From: Amycolatopsis keratiniphila subsp. keratiniphila
Lineage (GTDB): Bacteria; Actinomycetota; Actinomycetes; Mycobacteriales; Pseudonocardiaceae
Direction: 5' to 3'
Length of the DNA: 64,000 nucleotides
Assembly (NCBI RefSeq): GCF_001620365.2
Contig: NZ_LQMT02000039.1
Span: 277,767-341,766, forward strand
Shown here: positions 25,521-34,032 of the stretch, piece by piece
Numbering within the stretch: position 1 is the first letter of the stretch
Layout of the letters: every line of letters starts with the position of its first letter
Notes under the pieces: model-generated
Told to the model about the DNA's origin: nothing
Seen by the model: the letters and a program-made list of their open reading frames with translations, nothing else
Database searches by the model: none
Program-made: the position numbers and the translations under genes

Positions 25521-25556
25521 GTGCCGGCCGGGGAGCTACTTCTTCCCGGCCAGCAC
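25521..25556. terminator. Hairpin at convergent SDR/VOC junction
   Basis: GTGCCGGCCGGG pairs at 11 of 12 positions with CCCGGCCAGCAC around a 12-nt loop. It overlaps the last codons of the VOC gene and lies 7 bp after the SDR stop. Confidence 0.5.
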
Positions 25557-25949
25557 GTCCAGGTAGTGCTGGTTGAACATGACGCCGAGGACGTTGGCGA
25601 ACGGGTCGACGACGGCCGCGGTCACGAAGCCCGGCCCGCGCTCGATGATCGGCTCGTACTCCTTCGCGCCCTTCTCCAGCAGCTTCGCGAAGGCGTCCTC
25701 GACGTTGTCGACGGCCCAGTTCGCGATGGCGCCACCGGGGCCGGGCTGGGCCATCGGCGGCCGGAAGTCGCCGCGGACCAGGCCGAACTCGTGCTGGTAG
25801 TCGCCGATCCGGAACTCGACGTACGCCGGCGTCCCGTCGGGGCCGTTGCGGACGAAGTACGGCTCGATCCCGAAGAGATCGGAGTACCACTCGATCGCGG
25901 CGGCCATGTCGTCAGCGTAGAACGTGGTGGTGGTGAGACCTCGCAGCAT
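25536..25949 (-). CDS. VOC-family (glyoxalase/bleomycin-resistance fold) protein
   Basis: 137 residues with two beta-alpha-beta-beta-beta modules: LRGLTTTTFYADDMAAAIEWYSDLFGI...YVEFRIGDYQHEFGLV and IANWAVDNVEDAFAKLLEKG...VVDPFANVLGVMFNQHY. Candidate metal ligands are the H in YQHEFG and the acidic end strands. Typical of small-molecule binding or isomerising enzymes; substrate unknown. AGGAGAAGG precedes the ATG. Confidence 0.8.
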   Translation of the reverse strand: MLRGLTTTTFYADDMAAAIEWYSDLFGIEPYFVRNGPDGTPAYVEFRIGDYQHEFGLVRGDFRPPMAQPGPGGAIANWAVDNVEDAFAKLLEKGAKEYEPIIERGPGFVTAAVVDPFANVLGVMFNQHYLDVLAGKK

Positions 25950-26021
25950 TTCCTTCTCCTCAGGTAGTGGCTCTGAGAAGAAGGATTCACTGCAAAGTGC
26001 TCACCGAATGACCACTTTTCC

Positions 26022-26056
26022 GAACTCGCGTGATCGAAGGCCGATCACGCGAGTTC
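26022..26056. repeat. 14-bp inverted repeat related to the 21-bp array
   Basis: GAACTCGCGTGATC and GATCACGCGAGTTC separated by 7 bp, a perfect dyad. The right arm is the core of the repeat unit at 10752-10856, followed here too by CGCCTCCA. A third, reversed partial copy (CACGCGTGATCGG) follows at about 26067. Confidence 0.8.
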
Positions 26057-26219
26057 CGCCTCCAAGCACGCGTGATCGGGTTTCCGAAGGGACTCGTGAG
26101 TGGCGAGACTGCTCTGCGACACCACCAGACCCATCAGTCCCGCCAGTCACAGCAGGTGCGCGTGAAGGCCCCCTTCCCTCGGCTCAGCCGAGGAAACTCG
26201 ACCTTCACACCTTCCCCAA

Positions 26220-26274
26220 GTACATGAAGGCCCCCTTCACTGCGCTAGGCGCAATGAAGGGGGCCTTCATGTAC
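26220..26274. repeat. Long perfect inverted repeat
   Basis: 20-bp perfect arms (GTACATGAAGGCCCCCTTCA and its complement) with an inner TGCGC/GCGCA stem and a TAG loop. Lies 38 bp beyond the response regulator stop on the minus strand, where it could terminate transcription. Same class as the repeats at 11590, 40734, 45682 and 54180. Confidence 0.8.
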
Positions 26275-26312
26275 TACATGAGCGAGCGAGCGTGACAGTG
26301 GCGCAGTGAGGC

Positions 26313-26969
26313 TCAGGTGACCCCGGGACGCGCCAGCCCGGTCTCGTAGGCGAGCACCACGGCCTGCACCCGGTCGCGCAGATCCAGCTTCGACAAAATC
26401 CGCCCCACGTGCGTCTTCACCGTCGCCTCGGACAGGAACAGCGTCTCCGCGATCTCCAGGTTCGAGAGGCCCTTCGCGATCAGCACGAGCACCTCCCGCT
26501 CCCGTTCGGTGAGGACGTCCAGCTCGGCCGCGTCGCGCATCGGCTTCCCGCCGCCGCCGACGAACCGGTCGAGCAGCCGCCTGGTCACCGACGGCGAGAC
26601 CACGGCGTCGCCCGAAGCGACCGCCCGCAGCGCCGACACCAGGTGATCCGGCTGCGTGTCCTTCAGCAGGAAGCCGCTGGCCCCGCCCTGCAACGCCGAA
26701 TAGACGTACTCGTCCAGATCGAACGTCGTCATCACGAGCACACGCGCCGTCCCGGCCTCGACGATCCGCTTAGTCGCTTCGACCCCGTCCAGCACCGGCA
26801 TCCGGACGTCCATCAGCACGACATCGGGCCGCAGTTCTTCGGCCAGCCGGATGGCCTGCGCGCCGTCACCCGCCTCACCGACGACATCGATGTCGGCCTG
26901 CGCGCCCAGGACCATCCGGAACCCGACGCGCATCAATTCCTGGTCGTCGACGACCACCACCCGTATCAC
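26313..26969 (-). CDS. NarL/LuxR-type response regulator
   Basis: 218 residues. Receiver: VVDDQE acidic pair, phospho-acceptor in VLMDVRMPV, TTFDLDEYV, and LLKDTQ with the conserved Lys. LuxR helix-turn-helix: LTEREREVLVLIAKGLSNLEI...EATVKTHVGRIL. The start overlaps the kinase stop by 4 bp. The second NarL-type two-component system of the window, separate from the one at 13108. Confidence 0.95.
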   Translation of the reverse strand: MIRVVVVDDQELMRVGFRMVLGAQADIDVVGEAGDGAQAIRLAEELRPDVVLMDVRMPVLDGVEATKRIVEAGTARVLVMTTFDLDEYVYSALQGGASGFLLKDTQPDHLVSALRAVASGDAVVSPSVTRRLLDRFVGGGGKPMRDAAELDVLTEREREVLVLIAKGLSNLEIAETLFLSEATVKTHVGRILSKLDLRDRVQAVVLAYETGLARPGVT

Positions 26970-28189
26970 GTCGCCAACCTAACCGGGAGCCTCGCGTGCA
27001 CCTGCCACCCTCCACCGGGAGCGGGGCCGACCTCCAGCGTGCCGCCGAAGACGTTCGCCCGTTCCCTCATTCCGATCAATCCGTTCCCACCGGGGACGGT
27101 GAGCTTCCGCGGCGGCGCGGTGTGCGCCGCCACCTTCGTCGCCACGGGCACCAGCTGTTTCGCGCGGCCGGCGCCGTCGTCGGTGACCTTGACGTCGATC
27201 ACGTCGGCCTCGCGGCGCACCACCACCTCGGCCTGCGCGCCCTGACCGGCGTGTTTCAGCGTGTTCGTCAGCGATTCCTGCACGATCCGGTACACGCCGA
27301 GGGAGACACCGGCGGGCAGCCCGGCCAGCGCTTCCGGACCGATCGCCAGCGTCACCGGCACACCCGCCTGGCGGATCCGGTCCGCCAGGTCGGTCAGCGC
27401 GGTGGCGTCCGGCTGCGGCACCCGCGGCTCGTCGTCACCGTCGCTGCGGAGCACGTCCAGCAGGCGCCGCAGTTCGGCGAGCGCGCCGCGGCCGGTCTCC
27501 GAAATCGTCTGCAGGGCCCGTTTCGCCATCTCGGGATTCCCGTCGACCGCGTAGGACGCGCCGTCGGCCTGCACGACCATCACGCTCACCGCGTGCGCGA
27601 CGACGTCGTGCAGCTCACGGGCGATACGTCCGCGCTCCTCGCCGACGGCGATCCTGGTCGCCTGGTCCCGTTCCGTCTCAAGCAGATGCAACCTGGCTTC
27701 CACCTCCTCGTGATAGGCGCGCCTCGCGCCGGCGAACTCACCGAGCGTCCAGCACAGCGCGGTGGAGAACAGGGCGATGATCGCCAGGATCCACACGTCC
27801 TCCGGTGTGTCGATCCACAGCTGGAGCCCCGAGACGACGACGGTCGCCAGCAGGTACAGCAGCCCCTGTTTGCGCCCGACGTACACCAGCACCGAGTAGA
27901 TACTGATCATCATCGCGAACGCGCTGGCCGCGCCCAGCTCCAGCGCGCTGTGCGGGATGCCGATCAGCAGCAGGAGATACGCCGACCACAGCGTCGCCTT
28001 CCGCCGGAAGACCAGCGGGGCGACCATCGCGATGTCCAGCGGCAGGACCACGTACCAGGGCGGCATCGGGACTTCGGGAGTCTCGGCCGCCGCCACGAAG
28101 AACAGCAGGTCCGTGAGCAGCAGGGCGACGGCGATGACACTGTCCCCGGCCATGGGGTGGGCACGCATCCAGAGGCTTAACCGTCGCAC
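26966..28189 (-). CDS. Sensor histidine kinase (HisKA_3 type)
   Basis: 407 residues. Four to five short-looped membrane segments (about 15-150), a coiled linker (YHEEVEARLHLLETERDQATR), then HisKA_3 ERGRIARELHDVVAHAVSVM with the phospho-His, and the ATPase boxes GVYRIVQESLTNTLKHA and NGLIGMRERANVFGG. No extracellular sensor domain, so it may sense within the membrane. GTG 28189 lies 6 bp after TAGTGT on the minus strand (leaderless). No obvious target operon beside it; the divergent dynamin-like gene is 128 bp away. Confidence 0.92.
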   Translation of the reverse strand: MRRLSLWMRAHPMAGDSVIAVALLLTDLLFFVAAAETPEVPMPPWYVVLPLDIAMVAPLVFRRKATLWSAYLLLLIGIPHSALELGAASAFAMMISIYSVLVYVGRKQGLLYLLATVVVSGLQLWIDTPEDVWILAIIALFSTALCWTLGEFAGARRAYHEEVEARLHLLETERDQATRIAVGEERGRIARELHDVVAHAVSVMVVQADGASYAVDGNPEMAKRALQTISETGRGALAELRRLLDVLRSDGDDEPRVPQPDATALTDLADRIRQAGVPVTLAIGPEALAGLPAGVSLGVYRIVQESLTNTLKHAGQGAQAEVVVRREADVIDVKVTDDGAGRAKQLVPVATKVAAHTAPPRKLTVPGGNGLIGMRERANVFGGTLEVGPAPGGGWQVHARLPVRLAT

Positions 28190-28317
28190 CTGGTAACACT
28201 ATGTCGGGCGATGCCGTCCGCGCGTCGGTCGCCGGTACCACCTTCGGTGCGACCCGAGGATGAGCGGCATGGCACGATTCTCCTCGGCGTGCTCGACGAC
28301 TGGGAGGGGTGGGCGCC

Positions 28318-29886
28318 GTGACCTCAGCGACGGAGCAGGGCCGTCTCGCCGGTCCGTTGTCGATGTCGGTGGCGAATCTCTGCCATCGCCTCCAGCCCCA
28401 GGTGTCCGCGCGGACCGCGGCGGGCTTCGCCGAAGTGCTGCGCAGGCTGGGCGGCCCGCTGCAGGTCGCCGTCGCGGGCCGGATCAAATCGGGGAAGTCC
28501 ACCCTGGTCAACGCGCTGATCGGGCGCCGGGTCGCACCGACCGACGTCGGCGAGTGCACCCGGCTGGTCACCCGGTTCCAGTACGGCACGGTCGACCGCG
28601 TCGAGATCGTCTTCAACGACGGCCGCAAACAGGTGCTGCCCTTCTCCGCCGACGGGATGATCCCGGCCGAGCTGGGCATCGACATCGACCAGGTCTCGCA
28701 TATCGAGGCGTACCTCACCAACGCGGTCCTGCAGGGCATGACCGTCATCGACACCCCGGGCCTCGGCTCGCTCGACGCCGCTTCGGTGTCGCGGACCGAG
28801 GAGCTGCTGGGCGCGGCGAAGCACCGCAAGCCCGACGATGACGAGGAGGAAGAAGAAGGTTCCGACGAGCTGGACGACACCTCGCGCAACGCCGTCGCGG
28901 GCGCGGAGGCCGTGCTCTACGTGGTCACCCAGGGCGTGCGCGCCGACGACCAGCAGGCGCTGGCCGCGTTCACCGCCGCGACCGCGAGCCGCGACGCGGG
29001 CCCGGTCAACGCGATCGCGGTGCTCAACAAGGCGGACACCATCGCGCCGGAGTCGGTCGAAGGCTCGGGCGGCGACGTGTGGAAGGCCGCGACGCTGCTG
29101 TCGGAAAAGCAGGCCTCGACACTGAAGCCCCGCGTCGCGGACGTGCTGCCGGTGATCGGGCTGATCGCGGAGTCGGCCGAGTCCGGCGGGTTCACCTCCC
29201 CTGACGCCGAGGCGCTGCGCCAGCTGGCCGAGATGGACGACGACATCCTCGAGACCATGCTGATCTCGGCGGACATCTTCACGAGCTGGGAATGCGACGT
29301 CGCGGCGGGCACCCGGCTGCGGCTGCTGGAGAAACTGGACCTGTTCGGCATCCGGTACGCCGTCGAGGCGATCCGGAAGGAACCCGAGATCACCGCGGGC
29401 TCGTTGCGGCGGAAGCTGCTCGACGCCTCCGGGCTCGAAGCCGTCCGCCAGCGGCTGAGCATCGTCTTCGCCGCCCGCGCCGACGGCATCAAGGCCGCCG
29501 CCGCGCTGGCTTCGGTCACCGCGCTGGCCCACGCGTCCGGCGACCCGGCCGAGCGGCAGCGCGTCCACGACGCGATCGAGGTCCTCCTCGCCAAACCCGA
29601 GGCGCATCAGCTGCGGCTGCTCGAAGCGCTCACGCTGGTCGCGTCCGGCGCGGTCGACATGCCCGAGGACCTGTCCGAGGAGGTGCTGAGGGTCGGGAGC
29701 AACGCCGACATCGGCGCCCAGCTCGGCAAGCCGGGCGCTCCCCGCGCCGAGCTCGCCGCCCATGCCCTCGAACGCGCCGGCTGGTGGCGCTCCTTCGCGT
29801 CCTTCGGCGCGACGCCCGCCCAGAGCCGCGTCGCGCACGTCGTGCACCGGGCCTACTTCCTCATCTGGCAGCAGATCCGCGACTGA
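28318..29886 (+). CDS. Dynamin-like GTPase 1
   Basis: 522 residues. The GTPase domain has G1 GRIKSGKSTLVNAL (about 54-67), G2 threonine in VGECT, G3 DTPGLGSL and G4 NKAD. An acidic insert, DDDEEEEEGSDELDD, sits between G3 and G4. The C-terminal half is helical without a membrane segment, so membrane binding would be peripheral or through a partner. GTG 28318 has GGGAGGGG 8 bp upstream. Bacterial dynamins remodel membranes in division, vesiculation or stress; actinobacterial ones often work in pairs (DynA/DynB, IniA/IniC). The partner is 1.7 kb downstream. Confidence 0.85.
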   Translation: MTSATEQGRLAGPLSMSVANLCHRLQPQVSARTAAGFAEVLRRLGGPLQVAVAGRIKSGKSTLVNALIGRRVAPTDVGECTRLVTRFQYGTVDRVEIVFNDGRKQVLPFSADGMIPAELGIDIDQVSHIEAYLTNAVLQGMTVIDTPGLGSLDAASVSRTEELLGAAKHRKPDDDEEEEEGSDELDDTSRNAVAGAEAVLYVVTQGVRADDQQALAAFTAATASRDAGPVNAIAVLNKADTIAPESVEGSGGDVWKAATLLSEKQASTLKPRVADVLPVIGLIAESAESGGFTSPDAEALRQLAEMDDDILETMLISADIFTSWECDVAAGTRLRLLEKLDLFGIRYAVEAIRKEPEITAGSLRRKLLDASGLEAVRQRLSIVFAARADGIKAAAALASVTALAHASGDPAERQRVHDAIEVLLAKPEAHQLRLLEALTLVASGAVDMPEDLSEEVLRVGSNADIGAQLGKPGAPRAELAAHALERAGWWRSFASFGATPAQSRVAHVVHRAYFLIWQQIRD

Positions 29887-29902
29887 CCTCCCGCATTGAT
29901 AA

Positions 29903-29924
29903 ACCGAGCGCTCGGTCTAATAAT
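29903..29924 (+). promoter_or_regulatory. TetR operator and promoter of 29931-31063 operon
   Basis: Perfect 14-bp palindrome ACCGAGCGCTCGGT (29903-29916), followed at once by the AT-rich TAATAAT -10 (29918-29924) 6 bp before the ATG. A bound repressor would cover the space upstream of the -10, and the mRNA would be leaderless. The repressor is probably the TetR encoded second in the operon. Confidence 0.6.
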
Positions 29925-29930
29925 GAGTGC

Positions 29931-30410
29931 ATGGAAACGATCGTCGACGAGCCCCAGTGGCTGCGCACGGCCTCCTGGATCGGCTGCCCGCTGGCGGGGG
30001 CGGCCCTCGGCTGGTTCCTCCAGTCGATCTCGGGTTGGGTGGCGTCCCTGAGCTGGATCCCGTTCAAAGGCCCGTTCCAGCTCGTCTCGGAGATCCCCCA
30101 GCCCTGGGGCACGGTCGTCGGCATCGGCGTGGGCCTGGTCCTCGGCCTGCTGTTCGCCGCGGTCTGGGCGCACGAACGGCTGATCGTCAAGGTGACGCCG
30201 GCCCGCATCACGCTCACCACGAAGGGCCGCAGCCGCGCGTACGAAGCCGAGCTGGAAGCCGTCTTCCTCGACGGCAAGGAGCTCGTCCTCCTCGCCGCCG
30301 ACGGCAGGGAACTGGTGCGGCAAAAGGGCGACGTCGACCGCAAAGCCGTCGCCAAGGCCTTCCTCGACCACGGCTATCCGTGGCTCGACGAGCCGCCGGC
30401 GGTGAAATGA
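29931..30410 (+). CDS. Small membrane protein of TetR operon (YqeB-like)
   Basis: 159 residues. Two membrane segments (about 14-40 and 58-80) are followed by a soluble domain (HERLIVKVTPARITLTTKGRSRAYEAELEAVFLDGKELVLLAADGRELVRQKGDVD) that looks like a small PH-like beta fold ending in a helix. Resembles the YqeB-type proteins of actinobacteria; function unknown. The TGA overlaps the ATG of the TetR gene by 4 bp, so the regulator is coupled to it. Confidence 0.75.
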   Translation: METIVDEPQWLRTASWIGCPLAGAALGWFLQSISGWVASLSWIPFKGPFQLVSEIPQPWGTVVGIGVGLVLGLLFAAVWAHERLIVKVTPARITLTTKGRSRAYEAELEAVFLDGKELVLLAADGRELVRQKGDVDRKAVAKAFLDHGYPWLDEPPAVK

Positions 30411-31063
30411 GGACGGTCGATCCCGCCAAGCACGAGGCCAAACGCCGCGCGATCCTCGACGCCGCCGCCGGTTGTTTCGCGATGAAGGGCTTCGAGAAGA
30501 CCACAACGGCGGAGATCTGCCGCGCGGCGGGGATCAGCACCGGCAGCCTGTTCCACTACTTCCCGAACAAACGCGCGGTGTTCATTGGCATCTTCGAGCA
30601 GGACGCCGACGAGACCGCGGCCCTGCTCGCGGAGGCCGGGGAGATCGAGGATCCGTGGGAGTCGGTCCTCCACGTCGTCGTCCACGTGTCCGAACAGCTC
30701 CTGCACCCGGTCGCGGCCAAGCTCGTCCTCGAGGTCGCCGCGCAGTGCTCCCGCGACGCCGACCTGGCCCGGCTCATCCAGGGCAACGACCGCGCCCTGC
30801 GCGACGGGCTCACCCGCCTCGTGACGCGGGCGGTGGACGCGGGCCGGATCGACCCCGGGTTGCCCCCGCCGACGGTGGCCAGCTGGCTCGTCGCGTTGGT
30901 CGACGCGCCGCTTTCCCGCGTGATTCTGGAGCCGGACCTCGATCCGGCGGCGGAACTCGCGGTGATGAAGGAGCTGATCGCCAGATTCCTTCGTCCCGTT
31001 CTGGCGATTTCGGCCCCGGCGGCCGGGCGGGTGGCCGACACTGGTGAAATCTCCCCGGGCTGA
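30407..31063 (+). CDS. TetR-family regulator
   Basis: 218 residues. RRAILDAAAGCFAMKGFEKTTTAEICRAAGISTGSLFHYFPNKRAVF is a textbook TetR DNA-binding domain with the GSLFHYFPNK recognition region; the C-terminal part is of the TetR_C_6-like helical type. Likely repressor of its own operon through the palindrome at 29903. The operon lies inside the dynamin locus, so it may respond to membrane stress (inference). Confidence 0.88.
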   Translation: MRTVDPAKHEAKRRAILDAAAGCFAMKGFEKTTTAEICRAAGISTGSLFHYFPNKRAVFIGIFEQDADETAALLAEAGEIEDPWESVLHVVVHVSEQLLHPVAAKLVLEVAAQCSRDADLARLIQGNDRALRDGLTRLVTRAVDAGRIDPGLPPPTVASWLVALVDAPLSRVILEPDLDPAAELAVMKELIARFLRPVLAISAPAAGRVADTGEISPG

Positions 31064-31101
31064 TCGGTAAGCCCGGGACATCAGTTACGGGGGTCGAATC
31101 G

Positions 31102-31587
31102 GTGGGTGCCTGGCTGCGCAAGAAGGCGGTCGACGAGGAAAATCCGGACGATGTGCCGACCGGCCAGATCTCGGCGGCGATCATCGCCGAAGCGGACGGC
31201 GAGACTTCGCGATCCGAGGGAACCACGGAGGTCGAAGCCGCGTCGAAACCCGATGTGGAGTCCACGACCACGGGTCCGGCCGACCTCGAACAGGCTCTCG
31301 CCGACAGGCAGGCACTGATCCAGATGTGCCTGTACGCCCTCGATCGCGCCCGCAGCGGCGGTGTCGTCGAGCGGCTCGAACACGGTCTCGCCGCGATCGG
31401 CGTCCGTGCCCTGCGCCCGGACGGCGAGCGGTTCGACCCCGCCGTGCACGAGGCGGGCGGCGCGGTCGCGACCGAGGATCCGGCACTCGAAGGGCTCGTC
31501 GCGGAGACCGAGGTCGTCGGGTTCGCCGATCACGACCGGGTGCTGCGCGCGCCGATCGTCATCGTCTACGCGAAGAAGGCACAGTGA
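31102..31587 (+). CDS. GrpE-like protein
   Basis: 161 residues. After a charged low-complexity N-terminus, the C-terminal half matches the GrpE beta domain: GVVERLEHGLAAIGVRALRPDGERFDPAVHEAGGAV, then a hydrophobic strand series ending GFADHDRVLRAPIVIVYAKK. In GrpE this domain contacts the Hsp70 ATPase and drives ADP release. The long coiled-coil helix of true GrpE is reduced. No Hsp70 gene lies in this locus. Its stop overlaps the GTG of dynamin-like gene 2 by 4 bp. Confidence 0.7.
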   Translation: MGAWLRKKAVDEENPDDVPTGQISAAIIAEADGETSRSEGTTEVEAASKPDVESTTTGPADLEQALADRQALIQMCLYALDRARSGGVVERLEHGLAAIGVRALRPDGERFDPAVHEAGGAVATEDPALEGLVAETEVVGFADHDRVLRAPIVIVYAKKAQ

Positions 31588-33425
31588 CCGCTCCGAGCGC
31601 GGCGGCCAATCTGCCCGCGGTCGTGAAGAGCACTCGCGAACAGCTGCTCACGGTCGTCCGCGAAGCCGATCCCCAGGCCGCGAAATGGGTCGAAGACATC
31701 CGGAAGGCGCGGCCGAAGAAGCCGTCGGTCGTGGTGGTCGGCGAGACCAACCGCGGCAAGAGCTCGCTCGTGAACGCGCTCCTGTCCATGCCGGGACTGT
31801 CCCCTGTGGACGCCGACGTCGCCACGGCCACGTATCTCGTCTTCGAGCACGCCGAGCAGTGGTCCGCGCAGGCCTGCTACCCGGGCCAGCTGGCGCCGGT
31901 GCCGATCAACCTGAACGACCTGATCCACTGGGTCTCGGCTGCCCACGAGTTGCCGGAAGGGCAGATCCCGCCGCGGTACGTCGAGGTCTCCGGTCCGGTC
32001 CCGCTGCTCGAGCGGGTGTCCATTGTGGACACCCCGGGCGTCGGCGGGCTCGATTCGATGCACGGCGAGCTGGCGAAGGAGGCCGCCGCCGGTGCCACCG
32101 CGCTCCTGTTCGTCGTCGACTCCTCCTCACCGTTCACCGCGCAGGAGCTCCAGTTCCTGCACGACATGGGCGAACGCGTCGAGACCGTGCTGTTCGCGCT
32201 GACGAAGACCGACCAGTTCCGCGGCTGGCGCGAGGTGCTCGAAGCCGACCGGCGGCTGCTCGCCGAGCACGCCCCCCGGTTCGCCGACGCGGTGTTCCAC
32301 CCGGTGTCCGCGCGTATGTTCGAGACGGCGGCCAAGGCCCCGAACGAGCAGATGGCCATGATGCTGCGCGAGAAGGCGGGTATCGCCGCGCTGCAGGGCG
32401 CGTTGCAGGAGATGCTGGTCGGCCGGTCGGCGATGCTGGGCGAGGCCAACACCCTGCGGGCGCTGTCGAGCGCGCTCGGCGAACTCAAGGCGAAGCTGCA
32501 GGCGGAAAGCCGCGCGTTGTCCGCAGGCGAGGCCGAAGCGGAGCAGTTGCGCCAGCGCCGCGACGATCTGACCACCGAGCGCCGGTCTTCGACCCGCGGC
32601 TGGCAGCTGAAACTGCGCGCGGAGATCCAACGGACCCGCGTCGAGGTCGGGCACGAGACCAGCAGGCAGATGCGTGACGCGTCGACCCGCTTCCGCCAGC
32701 GGATCGACGGCGCGAAACGGGACGAGCTCGCCGCGCTGCCGCAGCAGGTCGACATCGCGTTGCAGACGACGTCGCAGCGGATCTCGATGCTGCTCTCCCA
32801 GCGGCTCAACCAGGTCACCAACGTCGCGCTTTCGGAGCTGTTCTCGGCCGAGGAGCTCGACATCATCCGCGGCCAGTTCGCCAGGGCGGGCGGCCCACCG
32901 GTCGTGCTGCGCCCGCCGGACAAGAAGCCGCCGACGGCCGAGGACAAACTGCTCATCTTCATGGGGGTTTCCGGCGGTCTCGGCGCCGGGAAGGTCGCCG
33001 CGCTGCCGCTGGCGGGCGTCGCGATCCTGAACCCGGTGATCCTGCCCGCCACGATCGTCATCGGGCTCGGGGCCGGCTGGTGGATGGCGCGGACGCGCAA
33101 ACACGCGTCGGACAAGCAGCATATGAAGCAATGGCTGGTCGAGGCGATCGCCGACGCGCGGTCCACGTTGGACCAGCTCGTCGCGGAGCAGCTGATCGAA
33201 GCCGAACAGCAGCTCTCGATGGCGCTCGACGAAGCCCTCGGCCGCCGCATCGACGCGATCGAGGCGGAGCTGAAGGAAGTCGACAAGACGATCAAGATGG
33301 GCGCGCAGGAACGGGCGAAGAAGATCTCGGTCGTCGCGAAGCGCCTGAAGGACGTCTCGGACGGCCGAGACCGCGCCGAGGCACTGCTCGGTCGCATCCG
33401 GTCACTGCGCGACAATCAAGCGTGA
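31584..33425 (+). CDS. Dynamin-like GTPase 2 (membrane-anchored)
   Basis: 613 residues. G1 GETNRGKSSLVNALL (about 53-67), G3 DTPGVGGL, G4 TKTD, then a long helical bundle with coiled coils (ALSAGEAEAEQLRQRRDDL) and a hydrophobic hairpin at about 460-500 (GVSGGLGAGKVAALPLAGVAI...IVIGLGAGWW), as in DynA/IniA-type bacterial dynamins that insert a paddle into the membrane. More helix follows to the end. Coupled by 4-bp overlaps to the GrpE-like gene before and the small membrane protein after. Carries three GTCC-N5-GGAC motifs. Confidence 0.88.
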   Translation: MTAPSAAANLPAVVKSTREQLLTVVREADPQAAKWVEDIRKARPKKPSVVVVGETNRGKSSLVNALLSMPGLSPVDADVATATYLVFEHAEQWSAQACYPGQLAPVPINLNDLIHWVSAAHELPEGQIPPRYVEVSGPVPLLERVSIVDTPGVGGLDSMHGELAKEAAAGATALLFVVDSSSPFTAQELQFLHDMGERVETVLFALTKTDQFRGWREVLEADRRLLAEHAPRFADAVFHPVSARMFETAAKAPNEQMAMMLREKAGIAALQGALQEMLVGRSAMLGEANTLRALSSALGELKAKLQAESRALSAGEAEAEQLRQRRDDLTTERRSSTRGWQLKLRAEIQRTRVEVGHETSRQMRDASTRFRQRIDGAKRDELAALPQQVDIALQTTSQRISMLLSQRLNQVTNVALSELFSAEELDIIRGQFARAGGPPVVLRPPDKKPPTAEDKLLIFMGVSGGLGAGKVAALPLAGVAILNPVILPATIVIGLGAGWWMARTRKHASDKQHMKQWLVEAIADARSTLDQLVAEQLIEAEQQLSMALDEALGRRIDAIEAELKEVDKTIKMGAQERAKKISVVAKRLKDVSDGRDRAEALLGRIRSLRDNQA

Positions 33426-33922
33426 CTTTTCCTCAGCAGCCGCAGCAGCCGTTCGCCGAGCCGCCTTGGGTGGTCGAGAAGAGGGCGAAGAAGAAAAAGA
33501 GGCTCTTCATCGGCCTCGGGGTCTTGGCCGGGGTGATCGTGCTGACCATCGCGACGGTGGTCGTGCTGGGCGTCGTCGTCGCTAACTCGGACAAGGTGGC
33601 CTATCAGCGTCTTCCCGGTGGCCCGGACGAGATCGCCCGTGCCTACGCCGACGCGGTGGAGACTCGGGATCCCGCCAAGCTGACGAATGTCGACTGTGCC
33701 CCTTCGGCCGAGTACCCGGCTTCGAAATCAGTGGCCGGGTTCGCGGAGCACGGCACCACGGTGATGATCGGTGCGCGACGGCAGAACGAAGCGACGCGGG
33801 TGTCCTTCGACGTGGAAATCCGCAGGACGGACGCGGCGCCCGACCCGAGCATCCTGTGGGTGACGCAGGAGGAGGGCGGCTCGTGGTGCGTCGGTCTGGG
33901 CGGCACGGGGCTCCCAGCCTGA
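33422..33922 (+). CDS. Single-pass membrane protein with NTF2-like extracellular domain
   Basis: 166 residues. A proline/glutamine-rich N-terminus and KKKKR cluster precede one hydrophobic helix (LFIGLGVLAGVIVLTIATVVVLGVVV), then an outside domain beginning GGPDEIARAYADAVETRDPAKL, typical of DUF4878/NTF2-like extracytoplasmic domains. Two cysteines (DCAPS, WCVGL) could form a disulfide. Its GTG overlaps the dynamin stop by 4 bp. Probably the last member of the GrpE-dynamin operon. Confidence 0.75.
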   Translation: MTFPQQPQQPFAEPPWVVEKRAKKKKRLFIGLGVLAGVIVLTIATVVVLGVVVANSDKVAYQRLPGGPDEIARAYADAVETRDPAKLTNVDCAPSAEYPASKSVAGFAEHGTTVMIGARRQNEATRVSFDVEIRRTDAAPDPSILWVTQEEGGSWCVGLGGTGLPA

Positions 33923-34032
33923 CGAACCTCCGGACTGCCCGCGCGGGTGGTCCTGTTGTGGACCGGAACCGAACCGGCTTACGGTGAGTCTTAAGCTTCG
34001 ACACACCAGCAGGTCAACGAGGGGGTTATCCC

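Larger units (their letters stand above)
25950..26312. other. 363-bp gene-free stretch with repeats
   Basis: No coding frame with convincing codon use. It holds the VOC leader, the 14-bp inverted repeat at 26022-26056, a GTGAAGGCCCCCTTC hairpin around 26163-26209 with an inner CCTCGGC/GCCGAGG stem, and the long inverted repeat at 26220-26274. A minus-strand sRNA or repeat transcript is possible but unsupported. Confidence 0.6.

Noticed and set aside
29903..29916. Half of an ancient att site
   Set aside because: The 14-bp palindrome has no second copy in the window and fits a TetR operator better.
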